Below are positions 46,339-54,985 of a stretch of DNA of 64,000 nt, piece by piece. The stretch is from NCBI RefSeq assembly GCF_028548395.1, contig NZ_JAQQLA010000003.1, positions 682,001 through 746,000 on the forward strand, given 5' to 3'. Numbering within the stretch: the first letter of the stretch is position 1; each line of letters begins with the position of its first letter. The position numbers and the translations under genes are program-made. The notes beneath the pieces are model-generated. The model saw only the letters and a list, made by a program, of their open reading frames with translations, ran no database searches and was not told the DNA's origin. Source of the stretch: Vogesella indigofera (GTDB lineage: Bacteria; Pseudomonadota; Gammaproteobacteria; Burkholderiales; Chromobacteriaceae).

Positions 46339-47262
46339 ATGTCACATCCCGCCATGAGGCTCTCGCTCGGGCCGCTGCAGTACTTCTGGTATCGCGACCA
46401 GGTGATGGAGTTTTACGCCGAAGCGGCCGGCTGGCCGCTGGACATCATCTATCTGGGCGAAGTGGTCTGTTCGCGGCGCCAGCAATTGCGCACCCGCGAC
46501 TGGATCGCCCTCGCCGACGATCTTGCCGACAGCGGCAAGGAGATCATCCTCTCCAGCCAGGTCTTGCTGGAGAGCGAAAGCGACCTCAAACGCCTGCGCC
46601 AGCTGATCGAACACGGTGCCGTGCGGCTGGAGGCCAACGATCTGGGCGCGGTGCGCCTGCTGCACGAGCGCCAGCTGCCGTTCGTCGCCGGTCCGCACCT
46701 TAACATCTACAACCGCGACACCCTGCGCCTGTTCCAGCAACTGGGCGCCTACCGCTGGGTCTGCCCGCTGGAATGCAGCGCCAGCCTGCTGCGCGACATC
46801 CTCGGCGACGAGGAAGACCTGCCACAGACCGAGCTGTTTGCCTGGGGCCGGCTGCCGCTGGCCTACTCCGCACGCTGCTTTACCGCCCGCCACTACCGGC
46901 TGAACAAGGACGACTGCCAGTTCAAGTGTCTGGAACATCCGGAAGGCATGACCATGCACACTCAGGACGGCCAGCCCTTCCTCGCCATCAACGGCATCCA
47001 GACCCAGTCCGCGGCACGGCAATCGCTGCTGGCGCACTACCCGGCACTGCAGCACAGCGGCGTCGACATCCTGCGCCTCAGTCCGCAGGCCGACAACATG
47101 GCCGCCATCGTGCAGCAGTTCCGTGACGTGCTGACCCAGCCTTCCACCGCGGCTGCCGCCGCGAAGCACCTGCAGTCGCTGTCCGCGATGCCGCTGGCCG
47201 ACGGCTACTGGCGCGGCGAGGCCGGCATAGCCTACCAGGGAGACCACCATGCCTGTTCCTGA
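46339..47262 (+). CDS. ubiV: Oxygen-independent ubiquinone hydroxylation protein UbiV
   Basis: A 307-residue U32-family partner of UbiU. The UbiV pattern is seen: [21 protein letters not shown] near the start, EVVCSRR with the first cluster cysteine, and [20 protein letters not shown] with the remaining three near residues 175-195. AAGGAGA precedes the ATG. Its last 14 bases overlap ubiT. Confidence 0.93.
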   Translation: MSHPAMRLSLGPLQYFWYRDQVMEFYAEAAGWPLDIIYLGEVVCSRRQQLRTRDWIALADDLADSGKEIILSSQVLLESESDLKRLRQLIEHGAVRLEANDLGAVRLLHERQLPFVAGPHLNIYNRDTLRLFQQLGAYRWVCPLECSASLLRDILGDEEDLPQTELFAWGRLPLAYSARCFTARHYRLNKDDCQFKCLEHPEGMTMHTQDGQPFLAINGIQTQSAARQSLLAHYPALQHSGVDILRLSPQADNMAAIVQQFRDVLTQPSTAAAAAKHLQSLSAMPLADGYWRGEAGIAYQGDHHACS

Positions 47263-47683
47263 CTTTACCCTGCCGCCCTTAGGCCGCCGCTGGCTGCAAC
47301 GCCTGCCGGCAACGCCACCGGCGTGGCTGCTGGTGCACAGCCTCAACCAGCTGCAGAAGCGGCAAGTGCTGGCCGCCGACATGAGCCTGCTCAGCGGCAA
47401 GACCTTCGCGGTGGAGATTTGCGACGCCGGCCTGACGCTGATCTTTTCCGCCGATGACGAGCGCTTCCACACCGGCAGCAGTGGCGACGCGCCCGACCTG
47501 CGGCTGGCCGCCAATCTGGCCGACTTCCTGCGGCTGATGCTGCGCGAGGAAGACCCGGACACGCTGTTCTTCTCGCGCCGGCTGCGCATCGAGGGCGACA
47601 CCGAGCTGGGGCTGATCGTGAAAAACCTGCTCGACAGCGTCGACTGGGACAGCACGCCGCTGCGCCGCTTCATGCAGCACTAG
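47249..47683 (+). CDS. ubiT: Ubiquinone anaerobic biosynthesis accessory factor UbiT
   Basis: A 144-residue SCP2 lipid-carrier-domain protein, which binds hydrophobic quinone intermediates in the anaerobic pathway. The segments [21 protein letters not shown] and [40 protein letters not shown] match the SCP2/UbiT family. GGGAG lies before the ATG, which is inside the end of ubiV, so the three proteins are co-translated. Confidence 0.92.
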   Translation: MPVPDFTLPPLGRRWLQRLPATPPAWLLVHSLNQLQKRQVLAADMSLLSGKTFAVEICDAGLTLIFSADDERFHTGSSGDAPDLRLAANLADFLRLMLREEDPDTLFFSRRLRIEGDTELGLIVKNLLDSVDWDSTPLRRFMQH

Positions 47684-47704
47684 CGCTGTAACCCCGCTAT
47701 GGCA

Positions 47705-47748
47705 AAAGGTTGGCCGCAACGCCGTGCAGCGTTGCGGCCAACCTTTTT
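47705..47748. terminator. Terminator from an inverted pair of dispersed motifs between ubiT and the HD-GYP gene
   Basis: An 18-bp perfect stem (AAAGGTTGGCCGCAACGC and complement) with a six-base loop and A/T tracts on both sides. It sits between two convergent genes and holds two exact motif cores. Confidence 0.9.
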
Positions 47749-47769
47749 GTGCTCGTCAGCACTCCACGA

Positions 47770-48879
47770 CTAGCGGATGTGCGGCAAGCCTTCGCCACTG
47801 GCAATGCGCTGGTGCACCACGGCATTGAAATGGCCGATCCAGCGCCGGTCGAACTGCGACTCGCAGGCATTCAGCTCCGCCACCGCGCGCAGCAGCGAAC
47901 GGACTTGCTGCCGCTGGCTGTGCTTGAGGATCACCGCCTCGAACGCGTCGACGATCGCGATCAGCCGCGCGCCGTCGCAAATGCTGTCGCCGCCCAGCCC
48001 GGCCGGATAGCCCTTGCCGTCCAGCCGCTCGTGATGCTGGCGCACCATCAGCGTCGCCTCTTCCCAGCCCGCCATCCGCGCCAGCAGGTCGGCGCCCCAC
48101 TGCGGGTGATGCACCAGCTGCGCCCGCTCCTCCTCGCTCAAGCGCCCCTGTTTCAGCCACAGCGCTTCAGGCAGGAACATCATGCCCAGATCATGGAGGT
48201 AGATCGCCGCCTCCAGTTGCAGCGGGTTGACTGCGAAACCAGCCGCCTCGTTGCAGGCGCGCGCCAGCAGCAGGTTGCGCTCGGTACGCCCCTGGAACAG
48301 CAGCGAACGCTGTTCGAACTGCATCGCCAGCTGGTGGAACAGGCGCAGGTCATCGCGCTGGCTGGCACTGAGTGCGGCGGCACGGGCATCGGCCTGATAC
48401 GGCACCACCGGCTTGTAGCCGGTCACCGTCTCGATCAGGTGGGCGATGGCACCGTCCAGCGCCGCCGGCGCCGTTTGCGCGACCTGCGTCAGCTCATGGC
48501 ACAGCAGGTGAAAGTCGGCCAGCGTCGCCTCGCTGTGCAGCTCTAGCGTCTGCATCAGCAACTCCAACCGGTCCAGCGCCAGAAACAGCACCTGCTCGAT
48601 GTTGTAGCTGAACAGCAGCTCGCCGCTGCGCACCCGTACCAGCACTTCCTCCATGCCGTGCAGCAAGGGCGCCACGAAACCCAGCCGGCACAGCCCGGCA
48701 TCGCCCTTGATAGTGTGCAGCAGGCGCATCAGTTCGCCCAGCAGCGCCGTGTCGCCCGGTTTTTGCCGCAGGGCAGTCAGCAGATGGGCGATCCGCGGCG
48801 CGTAGTCCTCCAGCGCATTCTGGAAATCGGTAAAGCTTTCTTCGTCTTCGATGCGGTAATACGCAGGTAAATTGGTCAC
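47770..48879 (-). CDS. HPt-domain / HD-GYP cyclic-di-GMP phosphodiesterase
   Basis: A 369-residue signalling protein. An N-terminal histidine-phosphotransfer domain (phospho-acceptor in LLHTIKGDAG, near residue 57) is joined to a C-terminal HD-GYP domain with HDLGMMF and HHERLDGKGYP, the residues for metal binding and c-di-GMP hydrolysis. A GTG start at 48879 behind GGGGGCGTGGC is chosen because the open frame upstream has no domain content. No sensor kinase is adjacent. The HPt-HD-GYP pairing is uncommon compared with receiver-HD-GYP. Confidence 0.85.
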   Translation of the reverse strand: MTNLPAYYRIEDEESFTDFQNALEDYAPRIAHLLTALRQKPGDTALLGELMRLLHTIKGDAGLCRLGFVAPLLHGMEEVLVRVRSGELLFSYNIEQVLFLALDRLELLMQTLELHSEATLADFHLLCHELTQVAQTAPAALDGAIAHLIETVTGYKPVVPYQADARAAALSASQRDDLRLFHQLAMQFEQRSLLFQGRTERNLLLARACNEAAGFAVNPLQLEAAIYLHDLGMMFLPEALWLKQGRLSEEERAQLVHHPQWGADLLARMAGWEEATLMVRQHHERLDGKGYPAGLGGDSICDGARLIAIVDAFEAVILKHSQRQQVRSLLRAVAELNACESQFDRRWIGHFNAVVHQRIASGEGLPHIR

Positions 48880-49209
48880 GCCACGCCCCCGGAGAATGTC
48901 GGTCTTGTTTGGCTTATCGATGCTGTATAGCCAATGACAGGCCAATGTGCCATAGCCGGCGGCAACGCGCCGCCAAAGCTTGACCAGACGCAATGATTGC
49001 CGCCTTCCGCCCCGGATTTCCGACAATTTTCTCCCCGCATGCCAAAAAACACTTGCCGAGGACGGCACCAACAGGCAGACTGCGTTCTGCAGTTTTTCAA
49101 GATGTGATCTGTCAGTTGTTGTAGTGGCCCTGCCCGTACCACAGTTTGTCATTTCTCTTGATTGACATGCGCTTTTCTCAATTTACCTATTCTCCAAAGG
49201 GAACAGAAC
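48880..49209. other. 330-base gap between the HD-GYP gene and the cold-shock gene
   Basis: No gene is convincing here. The right half becomes AT-richer toward the cold-shock gene and holds TTGACA at 49162-49167 with only weak -10 candidates (such as TATTCT at a long 20-base spacing). A structured 5-prime leader, as in cspA-type genes, is possible but not demonstrable by eye. Confidence 0.5.
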
Positions 49210-49413
49210 ATGGCAACCGGTACCGTTAAATGGTTTAACGACTCCAAGGGCTTCGGCTTCATCACTCCAGACAACGGCGGTGACGACGTTTTCGCTCACT
49301 TCTCCCAGATCAACTCCAAAGGCTTCCGCACTCTGGCTGAAAACCAGCGCGTAAGCTTCGACATCGTTGACGGCCCTAAGGGCAAGCAAGCTTCCAACAT
49401 CCAGCCAGAATAA
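49210..49413 (+). CDS. Cold-shock-domain RNA-binding protein
   Basis: A 67-residue single cold-shock domain with both nucleic-acid motifs, KGFGFITP (RNP1, residues 13-20) and DVFAHFS (RNP2, near 26-32). It acts as an RNA chaperone. Codon use (for example AAC, GTT, CGC choices with few rare codons) differs from the neighbours and implies high expression. AAAGGGAAC precedes the ATG. It could be CspA-, CspE- or CspD-like; the symbol is left open. Confidence 0.95.
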   Translation: MATGTVKWFNDSKGFGFITPDNGGDDVFAHFSQINSKGFRTLAENQRVSFDIVDGPKGKQASNIQPE

Positions 49414-49440
49414 TTCTGCCGCTGGCTGAACGAAAGCCGA

Positions 49441-49471
49441 AAAAAACCCGGATCATGTCCGGGTTTTTTGT
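49441..49471. terminator. Terminator after the cold-shock gene
   Basis: AAAAAACCCGGA pairs with TCCGGGTTTTTT around TCATG. Confidence 0.92.
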
Positions 49472-49497
49472 TTTGTTACTGCGCGCAAGGCACTGCC

Positions 49498-50064
49498 ATG
49501 AACACCAACGACCAAGACGTCTTTCTTGATGCAACTCGCCGCTGGCTGGAAAACGCCGTCATCGGGCTGAACCTGTGCCCGTTTGCCAAGTCGGTCTACG
49601 TCAAGAACCAGGTGCGCATCATCGTCAGCGAGGCACGCGATCCGGCCACCCTGCTGGAACAGCTGATGCTGGAACTGCGCCTGCTGCAGGAAACTGACCC
49701 GCAGGAAATCGACACCACCCTGCTGGTGCACCCGCACACGCTGCAGCGTTTTCTCGATTTCAACGACTTCCTGGAAATCGTCGATGCCGCGGTGGCCGAT
49801 ATGGGCCTGGAAGGCGAAATCCAGGTCGCCAGCTTCCACCCGAAATTCCAGTTTGCCGACACCACCGTCAACGATATCGGCAACTTCACCAACCGCTCAC
49901 CCTACCCGACACTGCACCTGATTCGCGAAAGCAGCATCGCGCGGGCAGTAGAGGCCTTTCCGGAGGCGGAGGCGATCTTCGAGCGCAATATCGAAGTACT
50001 GGAAGAGCTGGGACACGCCGGCTGGGCGGCATTGGACGTCGGCCCCGAGCGCAAGAAGCCATAA
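49498..50064 (+). CDS. DUF1415 family protein
   Basis: A 188-residue conserved proteobacterial protein of unknown role. Its hallmarks are WLENAVIGLNLCPFAKSVYVKNQVRIIVS at the start, LLVHPHTL.RFLDFNDFL in the middle and ASFHPKFQFADT with NRSPYPTLHLIRE near residue 130. It is soluble without a signal peptide. The ATG at 49498 has AAGG upstream. It is a single-gene unit between two strong terminators. Confidence 0.88.
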   Translation: MNTNDQDVFLDATRRWLENAVIGLNLCPFAKSVYVKNQVRIIVSEARDPATLLEQLMLELRLLQETDPQEIDTTLLVHPHTLQRFLDFNDFLEIVDAAVADMGLEGEIQVASFHPKFQFADTTVNDIGNFTNRSPYPTLHLIRESSIARAVEAFPEAEAIFERNIEVLEELGHAGWAALDVGPERKKP

Positions 50065-50094
50065 AAAAACATCACGCCTAGCGTGATGTTTTTT
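50064..50094. terminator. Bidirectional terminator between the DUF1415 and acyltransferase genes
   Basis: AAAAAACATCACGC pairs with its complement around CTA, with A and T runs outside. Confidence 0.9.
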
Positions 50095-50119
50095 CATTTC
50101 CGCCCGCCGGTGGCGCCGC

Positions 50120-50695
50120 TTACTGCTTGTGCGGGTGCCTGCCGGTGATGTCGCGGTAAAAGGCGCGGATCTGCGGCATGTCCGCCGCGATATCGCCGCC
50201 AGGCTGATTCAGCGCCAAGATGCCGCCACGTTTGGTGGGGTAATCGAGATACGCCAGCGCAATCGGCACGCCGGCGCCCTGCGCGATGTAATAGAAACCG
50301 CTCTTCCACTCCGTCACCCGGCCACGGGTGCCCTCCGGCGGCACCGCCAGCACCAGCGCGTCACGCTGGCGGAACTCGGCCACCATCTGCTCCACCAGCG
50401 AATTGTTCTGGCGACGGTCAACCGCCACACCACCCAGCCAGCGCATCAGCGGCCCGAACGGCCCGCTGAACAGGGTGTGCTTGCCCATCCAGTAGATCCG
50501 GGCACGGGCGGCAAAGCAGAACATCAGGGTGAGCGGAAAATCCCAGTTGCTGGTGTGCGGCGCACCGATCAGCACGTACTTCTGCAGGCGGGGAAAATCG
50601 CCGTCCAGCCGCCAGCCGAGCAGGCGCAGGGTGGCGACGGAGAACCAGCGACAAAGGGTACGCACGACCGGCGTATCGAAAATGGTGTAGTGCAT
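50120..50695 (-). CDS. PlsC-like 1-acyl-glycerol-phosphate acyltransferase family protein
   Basis: A 191-residue acyltransferase. The catalytic HX4D box is HTSNWD (near residue 48), followed by GKHTLFSGPFG and the substrate motif PPEGTRGRVTEWKSGFYYIA. Members of this short group act on glycerophospholipids or related acyl acceptors at the inner membrane; the precise substrate is unknown. ATG at 50695 is chosen over a TTG four codons upstream. It is convergent with the DUF1415 gene. Confidence 0.85.
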   Translation of the reverse strand: MHYTIFDTPVVRTLCRWFSVATLRLLGWRLDGDFPRLQKYVLIGAPHTSNWDFPLTLMFCFAARARIYWMGKHTLFSGPFGPLMRWLGGVAVDRRQNNSLVEQMVAEFRQRDALVLAVPPEGTRGRVTEWKSGFYYIAQGAGVPIALAYLDYPTKRGGILALNQPGGDIAADMPQIRAFYRDITGRHPHKQ

Positions 50696-50810
50696 GCAAC
50701 GCCCCAAATGCGATAACCGCAGGGGCTAGCGCAATCCGATCAGCTTGCCGGCCACCAGGGTGGCCGGCGCAAAGAGGGCGAGAGTGTACACCATGTGTCG
50801 CGGCACAGGC

Positions 50811-51293
50811 TTATTGCGACGTCAGTTGCCCGGAGACGATCAGCTCGATGATGCGCTCGGCGGTATCCATGTCCGCCTGCTGGTATGCCGACTTAACGTA
50901 GGGCAACAGGCGCGCCAGTTCCGCTTCGCTGGCATTCGCGGTCAGCGCCGACATGTCGTAGATGAAGCGCACGAACAGCACGCCCGGCTCCGGCTCCTCG
51001 ATGCGCATGATGCGCGAGCCGCCCGGATGCAGCTCCGTGGCCTGCGCGTGGTAGCGCACCTCCTGCTCCAGCTCCAGCTCGATACGCTCTTGCACGATCA
51101 GTGTGCCGAAGGCGATTTCGCGCTGCCAGACACTGCCCTCGCGCGCCACGATGCGGGCGCTGGTGATGTTTTCGTCGAACTGCATCGGCAGCTCGGCGCG
51201 CAATACCAGCCCCAGCCACAGCTGCTGCCGGGTCAGCGCCGGCGCCTGGCTGCTATCGGCGGGAGAGATGCGAATCAAATGTTCAAACTGCAT
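50811..51293 (-). CDS. SRPBCC-superfamily DUF1857 (AtaL-like) protein
   Basis: A 160-residue helix-grip protein. MQFEHLIRI at the start, LTRQQLWLGLVLRAELPMQFDENITSA and FVRFIYDMS match the DUF1857/AtaL-like group of the START/polyketide-cyclase superfamily, which bind hydrophobic ligands. No reaction is known. GAGGA precedes the ATG at 51293. Confidence 0.82.
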   Translation of the reverse strand: MQFEHLIRISPADSSQAPALTRQQLWLGLVLRAELPMQFDENITSARIVAREGSVWQREIAFGTLIVQERIELELEQEVRYHAQATELHPGGSRIMRIEEPEPGVLFVRFIYDMSALTANASEAELARLLPYVKSAYQQADMDTAERIIELIVSGQLTSQ

Positions 51294-51634
51294 GACAACA
51301 ATCCTCACAGTGGCGGTTTCGCCGGTGATGTTCTGATGCCGGCCATTGTAGCTTGGTTGCAATTTCGCAACATAAAAAGCCGGCACACAGCGCATTCTTT
51401 AATCAAACAACACAGCAGCTTAAAGCGATTAATTACACATTATTAAGCAATCCCGATAACGCCATTAAATAAGCATTTAGGCATGCTTTAATTGCATACG
51501 CTATGCCATAACAGAGCATGCCCATAAGGCCATGTTGTGGCGCCAGCCAGCCGGCCATCAACCGCAGCGGCCGGCCATAGCGGCACAGAAGATCAACCCC
51601 ACACCAACATCGAGACACGGGTTCGCTTCTTCCC
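51294..51634. other. 341-base AT-rich gap
   Basis: The stretch 51370-51500 is clearly AT-richer than its surroundings, with repeated TTAA/ATTA words. It probably holds divergent promoters for the DUF1857 gene and the hypothetical gene, but no single -35/-10 pair stands out and I see no gene. Confidence 0.55.
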
Positions 51635-52516
51635 ATGATTGCACCATTACAAAAAGCGTCGTACCTCGGCAATGCCAGCGTCAGCCAGTTTGTGGCCCAG
51701 CTGGCCAGCTGGCTGGATGGCGAGGCGTTTGGCGAACACCAGTTCTACATCCGCGACAAGATCCTGCCGGATGGTTACGACCGCGCCTTCCGTGCCGACA
51801 CCCTGCAGCAGGCCTTCCAGCGTTTTTACTGGAATGGCCGCCACTACGACCAGCATCTGGCGATCCAGCAGTCGTTGCGCGAACGGCTGAGCCTGGCGCT
51901 GAGCCAGCAACACGACGCGCTGGTCGACATCATCGACGACACCCTGCTGTGGGCATCCGGCGGCAAGGTGATCAAGCTTTACACCCTGAACCGCGACTGG
52001 GCTCGCAGCCATGCGGCCAACCTTGCCGCCAAGCTGCAGCGCAGCCTGGCCATTTTCGCCAGCGACACACCGGATTGCAGCGCCTTCGACGGCGAGCTGC
52101 GCATGAACGCCGGCTTCACCAAAGTGTACACCCTGGCCGCGCCGCAATTGCTGGCTTATGACGGCCGCACCGGCGCCGCGCTGGGCTATCTGGTGCGCCA
52201 GTTCTGCGAAAAGAACCGCCTGCTGCTGGACCCGAACCTGTGCTTCCCGTGGGCGCCGGGCGCATCCACCATGAACCGCAACCCCAGCACCGAGCTGCTG
52301 CACTTCAAGCAACTGGCCAATCGCAGCCGCTTCCACGCCGAATGGAAAATCCGCGCCGGCTGGGTGCTGGGTGCCGCCTGCGACGCCGCCAGCAGCGACT
52401 GGTGCAAGGGCGACGCCGGTCTGCGCCGTGTCGAGGCCGCACTGTTCATGATCGGCTACGACATCCCGCTGGCCAAGAAACCGGCCCGCTCCGGCCGCAG
52501 CCTGCTGGTCGACTGA
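51635..52516 (+). CDS. Hypothetical protein, 293 residues
   Basis: I do not recognise a family. The protein is soluble, with no signal or membrane segment. Notable parts are DKILPDGYDRAFR near residue 43, TLNRDWARSHAANLAAKL near 117, and a C-terminal segment RAGWVLGAACDAASSDW followed by a basic tail. No Shine-Dalgarno precedes the ATG, so the true start may differ. Coding is supported by length, codon pattern and an internal dispersed-motif copy read as Ala-Ala-Asn-Leu. The AT-rich region in front could mark an insertion point. Confidence 0.7.
   Translation: MIAPLQKASYLGNASVSQFVAQLASWLDGEAFGEHQFYIRDKILPDGYDRAFRADTLQQAFQRFYWNGRHYDQHLAIQQSLRERLSLALSQQHDALVDIIDDTLLWASGGKVIKLYTLNRDWARSHAANLAAKLQRSLAIFASDTPDCSAFDGELRMNAGFTKVYTLAAPQLLAYDGRTGAALGYLVRQFCEKNRLLLDPNLCFPWAPGASTMNRNPSTELLHFKQLANRSRFHAEWKIRAGWVLGAACDAASSDWCKGDAGLRRVEAALFMIGYDIPLAKKPARSGRSLLVD
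52011..52025 (+). repeat. Dispersed motif copy inside the 293-residue hypothetical gene
   Basis: ATGCGGCCAACCTTG encodes Ala-Ala-Asn-Leu. Confidence 0.8.
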
Positions 52517-52612
52517 GGCGGCCCCGCCTGCACGCCCCCCGCGTTTCTGGCATGATCGGAGCATGGCGACCGCACGGTCGCCCTGCCTGCCGACCCCAAG
52601 GACCATGCCGCC

Positions 52613-53977
52613 GTGACTGATCATGTAATGAACTGGGAAGCACTGCTTTCCACCCGCCGTTTCAAACTGCAGGCCGGCAAGGTGCTGGCGTCGCAGGCGC
52701 CCGCCACGCTGGAGGCCGCGGCAGGCCTGCGCAGCGACTTTCACATCGACCACGACCGGCTGGTGTTTTCCAGCGCCTTCCGCCGCCTCGGGCGCAAGAC
52801 CCAGGTGCACCCGCTGGCCAGCCACGACCACACCCACAACCGCCTCACCCACAGCGTGGAAGTCGCCAGCGTTGGCCGCAGTCTCGGCAACCGCGTCGGC
52901 GCCATGATGCAGCACGCCGAGCTGCTGCCGGCCGGCTACACGCCGTTCGATATCGGCAGCGTGGTGCAGGTCGCCTGCCTGGCCCACGACATCGGCAACC
53001 CGCCGTTTGGCCATACAGGCGAAGACGCGCTGCGCGAATGGTTCCGTGACCCGCGACATGCCCACCTGCTGCACGGCCTGTCCGCGGCGGAACAGGCCGA
53101 CATCCAGACCTACGAAGGCAATGCCCATGGCCTGCGCATGGTCGCCAGCCTGGAGATGTATGGCAGCGAAGGCGGCATGCGGCTGACCTCTGCCGCGCTC
53201 GGCGCGCTGATCAAGTACCCGTGGACCTCGGACGCGCCGCGTGCGCAGGCGCGCGGCAAGTTCAACATCTACCGCACCGAGCTGGCCTACTTCGAGCATG
53301 TCGCCGCCGAACTGGGGCTGATCCGCAAGGGCGCGCACGAGTGGGCGCGTCACCCGCTGTCCTATCTGATGGAGGCCGCCGACGACATCTGCTACGCCAT
53401 TCTCGACCTGGAAGACGCGGTGGAAATCGGCATTCTCGACGTGCGCGAGTTCGAGGCGCTGTTCAGCCACTTCGGCGAAACCGAGCGCCTGTGGCACACC
53501 GACGATCCACGCCAGAAGTGCGCGATGCTGCGCGGCATCGCCATCGGCCGCTGCGTCGCCGAGGTCGCCGAGAAGTTCATGGTGCATCAGGACACCCTGC
53601 TGCGCGGCAGCTTCCCCGGCAAGGACCTGATCGACGTCTGCGCGCCGCAGATCAAGGAAACCCTACTCGCCGCCAAGTTACTTGCCAGCCACAAGGTGTA
53701 CCGCCACCGCACCAAGCTGGTCACCGAGCTGGCGTCCTACCCCTGCATCGGCACGGTGCTGGACGTGCTGGTGCCGGCGATCCACACCTACCTGACCCAG
53801 GGCGAAGACGCGCTCAGCGCCCGCCACCAGCTGGCGCTGAACCTGCTGCCCGCTCCACTGCACGCCGAACAGGGGCTGTACCACGCCTACATGCAGGTAC
53901 TGGACTATGTCGGCGCCATGACCGACAACTATGCGGCCAACCTTGCCCGCGAAATCTCCGGGGTCGGCATCCTGTAA
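52613..53977 (+). CDS. dGTPase-like HD-domain deoxynucleoside triphosphohydrolase
   Basis: A 454-residue HD-superfamily protein of the dGTPase-like group, which releases triphosphate from dNTPs. FSSAFRRLGRKTQVHP near residue 52, THNRLTHSVEVA near 75 and CLAHDIGNPPFGHTGE near 122 carry the H...HD...D metal set. A GTG at 52613 is taken; the ATG at 52628 is a fair alternative, since AAGGA lies 10 bases before the GTG. It differs from E. coli Dgt in its shorter middle section. It may act on dNTPs other than dGTP. Confidence 0.9.
   Translation: MTDHVMNWEALLSTRRFKLQAGKVLASQAPATLEAAAGLRSDFHIDHDRLVFSSAFRRLGRKTQVHPLASHDHTHNRLTHSVEVASVGRSLGNRVGAMMQHAELLPAGYTPFDIGSVVQVACLAHDIGNPPFGHTGEDALREWFRDPRHAHLLHGLSAAEQADIQTYEGNAHGLRMVASLEMYGSEGGMRLTSAALGALIKYPWTSDAPRAQARGKFNIYRTELAYFEHVAAELGLIRKGAHEWARHPLSYLMEAADDICYAILDLEDAVEIGILDVREFEALFSHFGETERLWHTDDPRQKCAMLRGIAIGRCVAEVAEKFMVHQDTLLRGSFPGKDLIDVCAPQIKETLLAAKLLASHKVYRHRTKLVTELASYPCIGTVLDVLVPAIHTYLTQGEDALSARHQLALNLLPAPLHAEQGLYHAYMQVLDYVGAMTDNYAANLAREISGVGIL
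52868..52881 (-). repeat. Dispersed motif variant near the dGTPase active site
   Basis: AGCGTTGGCCGCAG encodes Ser-Val-Gly-Arg in a conserved stretch; one or two mismatches, so possibly chance. Confidence 0.35.
53931..53945 (+). repeat. Dispersed motif copy near the dGTPase C terminus
   Basis: ATGCGGCCAACCTTG encodes Ala-Ala-Asn-Leu. Confidence 0.8.
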
Positions 53978-54097
53978 TTCCGCCATCGCTGGCAGAACAC
54001 GCTGTTCTGCCAGCAGCGCCCCACACAAGGGTTTACCCTCGCACACGGTGTCCGGGCGCTGCGCCACAATGTTTGCCCCACCCTCGCGAGTCCGTCC

Positions 54098-54973
54098 ATG
54101 TTCGAACGCATCCTTACCATCATCCTGCCGGTACTGGTCATCGTGCTGATCGGCGGCGTGTACGCGCGCCGCGTGCGCCCGGACATGCGCGCCGCCAACA
54201 AGCTGAACATGGACGTCTGTGTGCCGCTGCTGGTGTTTTCTGCACTGGCGGCCAAGGATTTCGACCTGCTGGCGCACTGGAAGCTGGTGCCGGCCGCGGC
54301 ACTGATCGTGCTGCTGTCCGGCGTGCTGAGCTGGCCGGTGGCGCGGCTGTGCCGCATCGACCCGCGCACCCTGCTGCCGGCAATGATGTTCAACAACTGC
54401 GGCAACATGGGTCTGCCGCTGGCGCTGCTGGCCTTCGGTCAACAGGGCTTCCAGGCCTTCGTAGTGCTGTTCATCGTCTCCAACCTGCTGCACTTCACCC
54501 TCGGCGCCTTCATTTTCAGCCATCACACCAGCCTGGCCGGGCTGCGCCGCAACCCGATCGTGATCGCCACCCTGCTCGGTCTTGTCTTTGGCCTGAGCGG
54601 CATTGCCCTGCCGGGGTGGCTGATGGCCGGCATCAAGATGCTGGGCGAGATGACCATTCCGCTGATGCTGTTCGCGCTGGGTGTGCGCATGGTGGATGTC
54701 AGCCTTGCCGGCTGGCGCGTCGGCCTGCTCGGCGCCGTGCTGTGCCCGCTGACCGGCCTGGCCAGTGCCGCGCTGGCGATCCCGCTGCTGCAGCTGGCGC
54801 CGGAGCAGACGGCGCTGGTGGTGCTGTTCGGCGCACTGCCGCCGGCGGTGCTGAATTTCCTGATGGCCGAGCTGTACCAGCAGGAGCCGGAACGCATGGC
54901 GTCCATCGTGCTGATCGGCAACCTTGCCAGCCTGCTGTTTGTGCCGTTAGGCTTGGCCTTTGCCTTGCGCTAG
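54098..54973 (+). CDS. AEC-family transporter (auxin-efflux-carrier-like)
   Basis: A 291-residue inner-membrane protein with about ten hydrophobic segments. The AEC pattern is visible in LNMDVCVPLLVFSALA, the mid-protein MMFNNCGNMGLPLALL with the broken helix, and LGVRMVDVSLAGW. Bacterial members export or take up small organic acids, but the substrate is unknown. It is followed 12 bases later by a phosphatase gene on the same strand. Confidence 0.88.
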   Translation: MFERILTIILPVLVIVLIGGVYARRVRPDMRAANKLNMDVCVPLLVFSALAAKDFDLLAHWKLVPAAALIVLLSGVLSWPVARLCRIDPRTLLPAMMFNNCGNMGLPLALLAFGQQGFQAFVVLFIVSNLLHFTLGAFIFSHHTSLAGLRRNPIVIATLLGLVFGLSGIALPGWLMAGIKMLGEMTIPLMLFALGVRMVDVSLAGWRVGLLGAVLCPLTGLASAALAIPLLQLAPEQTALVVLFGALPPAVLNFLMAELYQQEPERMASIVLIGNLASLLFVPLGLAFALR

Positions 54974-54985
54974 AGTGCCACCGAC

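Noticed and set aside
51647..53587. Long minus-strand open frame opposite the hypothetical and dGTPase genes
   Set aside because: No recognisable motifs and low-complexity composition; the plus-strand HD-domain motifs decide the coding strand.
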